A DNA stretch of 34,303 nucleotides from Acidobacteriaceae bacterium (GTDB lineage: Bacteria > Acidobacteriota > Terriglobia > Terriglobales > Acidobacteriaceae), in assembly GCA_003156805.1 (NCBI GenBank), contig PMHV01000059.1, forward strand, positions 318,898 through 353,200. The letters are read 5' to 3'. The notes beneath the pieces were generated by a model. The model did no database searches and was not told where the DNA came from. It saw only the letters and a program-made list of their open reading frames with translations. Of this stretch, positions 32,240-34,303 are shown piece after piece. A program made the translations under genes and the position numbers. Each line of letters opens with the position of its first letter. Position 1 is the first letter of the stretch.

Positions 32240-32962
32240 ATGCGGCGCATGAGTTTATTCGTAGTTTGCCTACTTTTCCTGTTGGCGCCTGCGTTCGCCC
32301 AGCGCGGAGGCGGTCACGCTTCGAGCGGGGGACGCGGCGGGTTTTCCGGACACGGAAGCTTTGGTGGTCATGCGGGCGGAGTTCGCAGCTTTGCTGGAAC
32401 GCGCTCCGCATCCGGTTTCGCCGGGCGCGGACCAGCCTTTCGTCAGACGCTCAGCTCGCGAGGTTTCAGCCGTTCCAACGGGGTGCGAATCCGCACCTAC
32501 GGTTTCCGCAACAACTGCTACGGCTACGCCTGCCGCTCGGGCTACGGATATCCCTGGGGCTACGCTGGCCTCTACAATCCCTATTGGTGGTGGGATTCCG
32601 GCTCGTCCTATGACGCGGACCGGCAGCAGGCAATCGGCTTGGCCAATGAGATGAACCAGCAAAGTTTAGAAGAGCAGCAGATGCGCAATCAGCAGGATCA
32701 GGATTTGTATGCGCGGTCGGCTCCACCCCCGCCGCATCAGGAAGAACGCACCGAAGCGGCTCCGGCCACGGTGCTGGTGTTCCGCGACCAGCGCACCCAG
32801 GAAGTGCAGAACTATGCCATTGTGGGACAGACCCTGTGGAGCTTCGCGCCTCAGCACACGCAGAAAATTCCGCTCTCTGATCTCGACCTTGCTGCTACGG
32901 CCAAGATCAACGACGCGCGTGGCGTGGATTTTAGAGTGCCCGGTGTGCCTGAAGGGCAATGA
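32240..32962 (+). CDS. Exported Gly/Ser/Arg-rich protein of unknown function
   Basis: 240-residue protein with a signal peptide (MSLFVVCLLFLLAPAFAQ). The mature part starts with a low-complexity Gly/His/Ser region (GGGHASSGGRGGFSGHGSFG) and then an aromatic/Gly segment (YGYACRSGYGYPWGYAGLYN, WWWDSG). A Gln/Glu-rich helix follows (NEMNQQSLEEQQMRNQQDQD), and a C-terminal globular region of about 75 residues (ATVLVFRDQRTQEVQNYAIV, LWSFAPQHTQKIPLSDLDL). The last part recurs in acidobacterial exported proteins as I remember them. The start is ATG at 32240 or 32249; both precede the signal peptide. The role is unknown and probably lies in the envelope. Confidence 0.82.
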   Translation: MRRMSLFVVCLLFLLAPAFAQRGGGHASSGGRGGFSGHGSFGGHAGGVRSFAGTRSASGFAGRGPAFRQTLSSRGFSRSNGVRIRTYGFRNNCYGYACRSGYGYPWGYAGLYNPYWWWDSGSSYDADRQQAIGLANEMNQQSLEEQQMRNQQDQDLYARSAPPPPHQEERTEAAPATVLVFRDQRTQEVQNYAIVGQTLWSFAPQHTQKIPLSDLDLAATAKINDARGVDFRVPGVPEGQ

Positions 32963-33020
32963 GAGTCGCTGTACTTCTAAGTGACGCGCACCGGTAACGG
33001 TCCGATCACACTATTCGGGT

Positions 33021-33029
33021 TGTGGATAA
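33021..33029 (-). promoter_or_regulatory. Perfect DnaA-box match in the dnaE upstream region
   Basis: TGTGGATAA on the plus strand is TTATCCACA on the minus strand, the DnaA-box consensus, 64 bp before the dnaE start. Two TTAGAAT heptamers (33058-33064 and 33074-33080) lie between the box and the gene and could serve as -10 elements. One match in 34 kb can occur by chance, so regulation by DnaA is only a suggestion. Confidence 0.35.
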
Positions 33030-33092
33030 CCTGTGCGTCTTCCATCCGCGTTTCCCATTAGAATGACGGCAACTTAGAATCGTAACGCACCT

Positions 33093-34303
33093 ATGTCCCA
33101 GTTCGTTCATCTCCACTTGCACTCCGATTACTCCCTGCTCGACGGCGCTTGTGACGTCGAAAAACTTTGCCAGCGCGTGCAGGAGCTGGGCATGCCCGCC
33201 GTCGCCATGACCGACCACGGCAACATCTTTGGCGCAGTACACTTCGTCAACGCCGCGCACAAGTACGGAGTGAAGCCCATCATCGGATGCGAGCTTTACA
33301 TCTGCAAGAAAGACGATCACAACATCGAGCGCACGCCGCCCGAGGGTGACACCTATAACCATCTCCTGGTGCTGGCGCAAAACGAAGAAGGTTACCGGAA
33401 CCTGGTCAAGATCACGTCCGAGGCTTCGCTCCACGGCTTCTATTACAAGCCGCGCGTCAGCAAGAAGTTTCTGGCAGAGCATTCGCGCGGGTTGATCGGC
33501 CTTTCCGGTTGCTTGAAAGGGGAAGTTGCCGAGCGGCTGATGGAAGGGAACTACGATGCCGCGCGAACCGCCGCGGGCACCTTTCGCGAGCTCTTCGGAA
33601 AAGAGAATTTTTATTTAGAGATTCAGGATCAGGGACTGGCGATGGAACACCGCATCCGCCCCGGGCTCTTCCAGCTTGAGAAAGATCTCGGCCTGCCGCT
33701 GGTGGCGACGAATGACAGCCACTATCTTTGCGAGGAAGATGCCCACGCGCAAGATGTGATGCTGTGCATTCAGACCGGAAAGTCGATTCACGACACCGGG
33801 CGGATGAAATTCGAGGGCACGCAATTTTTCGTCAAGAGCCATGACGAGATGTATCGCGTGTTCAAGGATTCGCCCGAGGTGCTGGCGCGCACGCTGGACA
33901 TCGCAGAGCGCTGCAGTCTGCGTATGGAAAAAGTTGCCACCCCATTTCCGCAATTTGATGTCCCGCTGAGTTACACGCTCGACAGCTATTTCGAACACGT
34001 GACCCGCGAGGGTTTCGCGCGGAGAATGGAAGCGCTGCGCTCACCGCGCGAGCAGGGAAGGCTCAAGCATTCGATTGCCGACTACGATCAGCGGCTGGAG
34101 CGCGAGCTGGGCATTATCCAGCAGATGAAGTTTGCCGGATACTTCCTCATTGTGTGGGATTTCATCCGCTACGCCAAAGAGTGCGACATTCCTGTTGGGC
34201 CAGGCCGTGGGTCGGCAGCAGGGTCGCTCGTTTCCTACGCATTGGGCATTACCGATCTTGATCCGCTGCAGCACGAATTGCTGTTTGAGCGCTTCCTGAA
34301 TCC
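33093..34303 (+). CDS. dnaE: DNA polymerase III alpha subunit (3' end beyond window)
   Basis: Catalytic subunit of the replicative polymerase; about the first 403 residues are visible and the frame remains open at the window edge. The PHP domain begins [19 protein letters not shown], with [51 protein letters not shown] and [10 protein letters not shown]. The start of the polymerase palm follows: [17 protein letters not shown] and [25 protein letters not shown]. The catalytic Asp motif lies beyond the window. The ATG at 33093 gives the standard DnaE N-terminus. It is separated from the exported protein gene by 130 bp that contains the DnaA-box match. Confidence 0.97.
   Translation, partial: MSQFVHLHLHSDYSLLDGACDVEKLCQRVQELGMPAVAMTDHGNIFGAVHFVNAAHKYGVKPIIGCELYICKKDDHNIERTPPEGDTYNHLLVLAQNEEGYRNLVKITSEASLHGFYYKPRVSKKFLAEHSRGLIGLSGCLKGEVAERLMEGNYDAARTAAGTFRELFGKENFYLEIQDQGLAMEHRIRPGLFQLEKDLGLPLVATNDSHYLCEEDAHAQDVMLCIQTGKSIHDTGRMKFEGTQFFVKSHDEMYRVFKDSPEVLARTLDIAERCSLRMEKVATPFPQFDVPLSYTLDSYFEHVTREGFARRMEALRSPREQGRLKHSIADYDQRLERELGIIQQMKFAGYFLIVWDFIRYAKECDIPVGPGRGSAAGSLVSYALGITDLDPLQHELLFERFLN

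Noticed and set aside
33001-33092. Replication origin near dnaE
   Set aside because: Only one DnaA-box match and no A/T-rich unwinding region or dnaA/dnaN neighbours.

Overview
The window looks like chromosomal DNA of a Gram-negative, LPS-type bacterium of the phylum Acidobacteriota. This is judged from gene order and protein style; no rRNA is present. Supporting signs are high GC content, dense co-directional operons with 4-bp start/stop overlaps, an Omp85/SurA-like/TamB set, lpxD, a UbiA-type prenyltransferase of the menaquinone kind, several GT-C membrane proteins, and a C-tract-led non-coding repeat of a kind I associate from memory with acidobacterial genomes.

Layout. (1) 1-6669: outer-membrane biogenesis operon (3' part of a BamA/TamA-like barrel, a SurA-like chaperone without a PPIase domain, and TamB). 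(2) 6716-12040: pcm, a UbiA-family prenyltransferase, mtnP, a PfkB kinase and a GT-C membrane protein. (3) 12143-18852: mgtC-like, dapF-like, ldcA, mpl, an M61 peptidase with PDZ, and plsC. Within this block dapF-ldcA-mpl form a meso-DAP/murein-tripeptide synthesis and recycling module. The DapF-like protein has Ser at both catalytic Cys positions. (4) 18908-19912 minus: lpxD.

(5) 19985-22573: a complete IS1595-family (ISXO2-like) element of 2589 bp. It is delimited to the base by 33-bp terminal inverted repeats (30/33 identical) and a perfect 8-bp target duplication CTTTTTTA. Besides the transposase it carries, convergently, a passenger gene for a stand-alone RelA/SpoT-type nucleotide pyrophosphokinase and a tiny Lys/Arg-rich ORF. 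This is the most unusual item in the window. (6) 22582-24678: accessory, repeat-rich stretch with a C-tract and tandem repeats, nested palindromes, one small secreted protein, and a REP-associated tyrosine transposase (RAYT) bracketed by inverted REP palindromes.

(7) 24679-29598: surface-glycan type cluster (SAM methyltransferase, DPM1-like GT2, two polytopic membrane proteins, of which at least the first is GT-C-like). (8) 29699-34303: a conserved small protein, a CCA-adding/poly(A)-polymerase-type nucleotidyltransferase with a polyproline plus Lys/Ala/Pro tail, a Gly-rich secreted protein, and the 5' part of dnaE, which runs off the window.

No tRNA, rRNA or CRISPR array was recognised. Coordinates, motifs and repeats were read by eye; family assignments rest on remembered motifs and were not searched.
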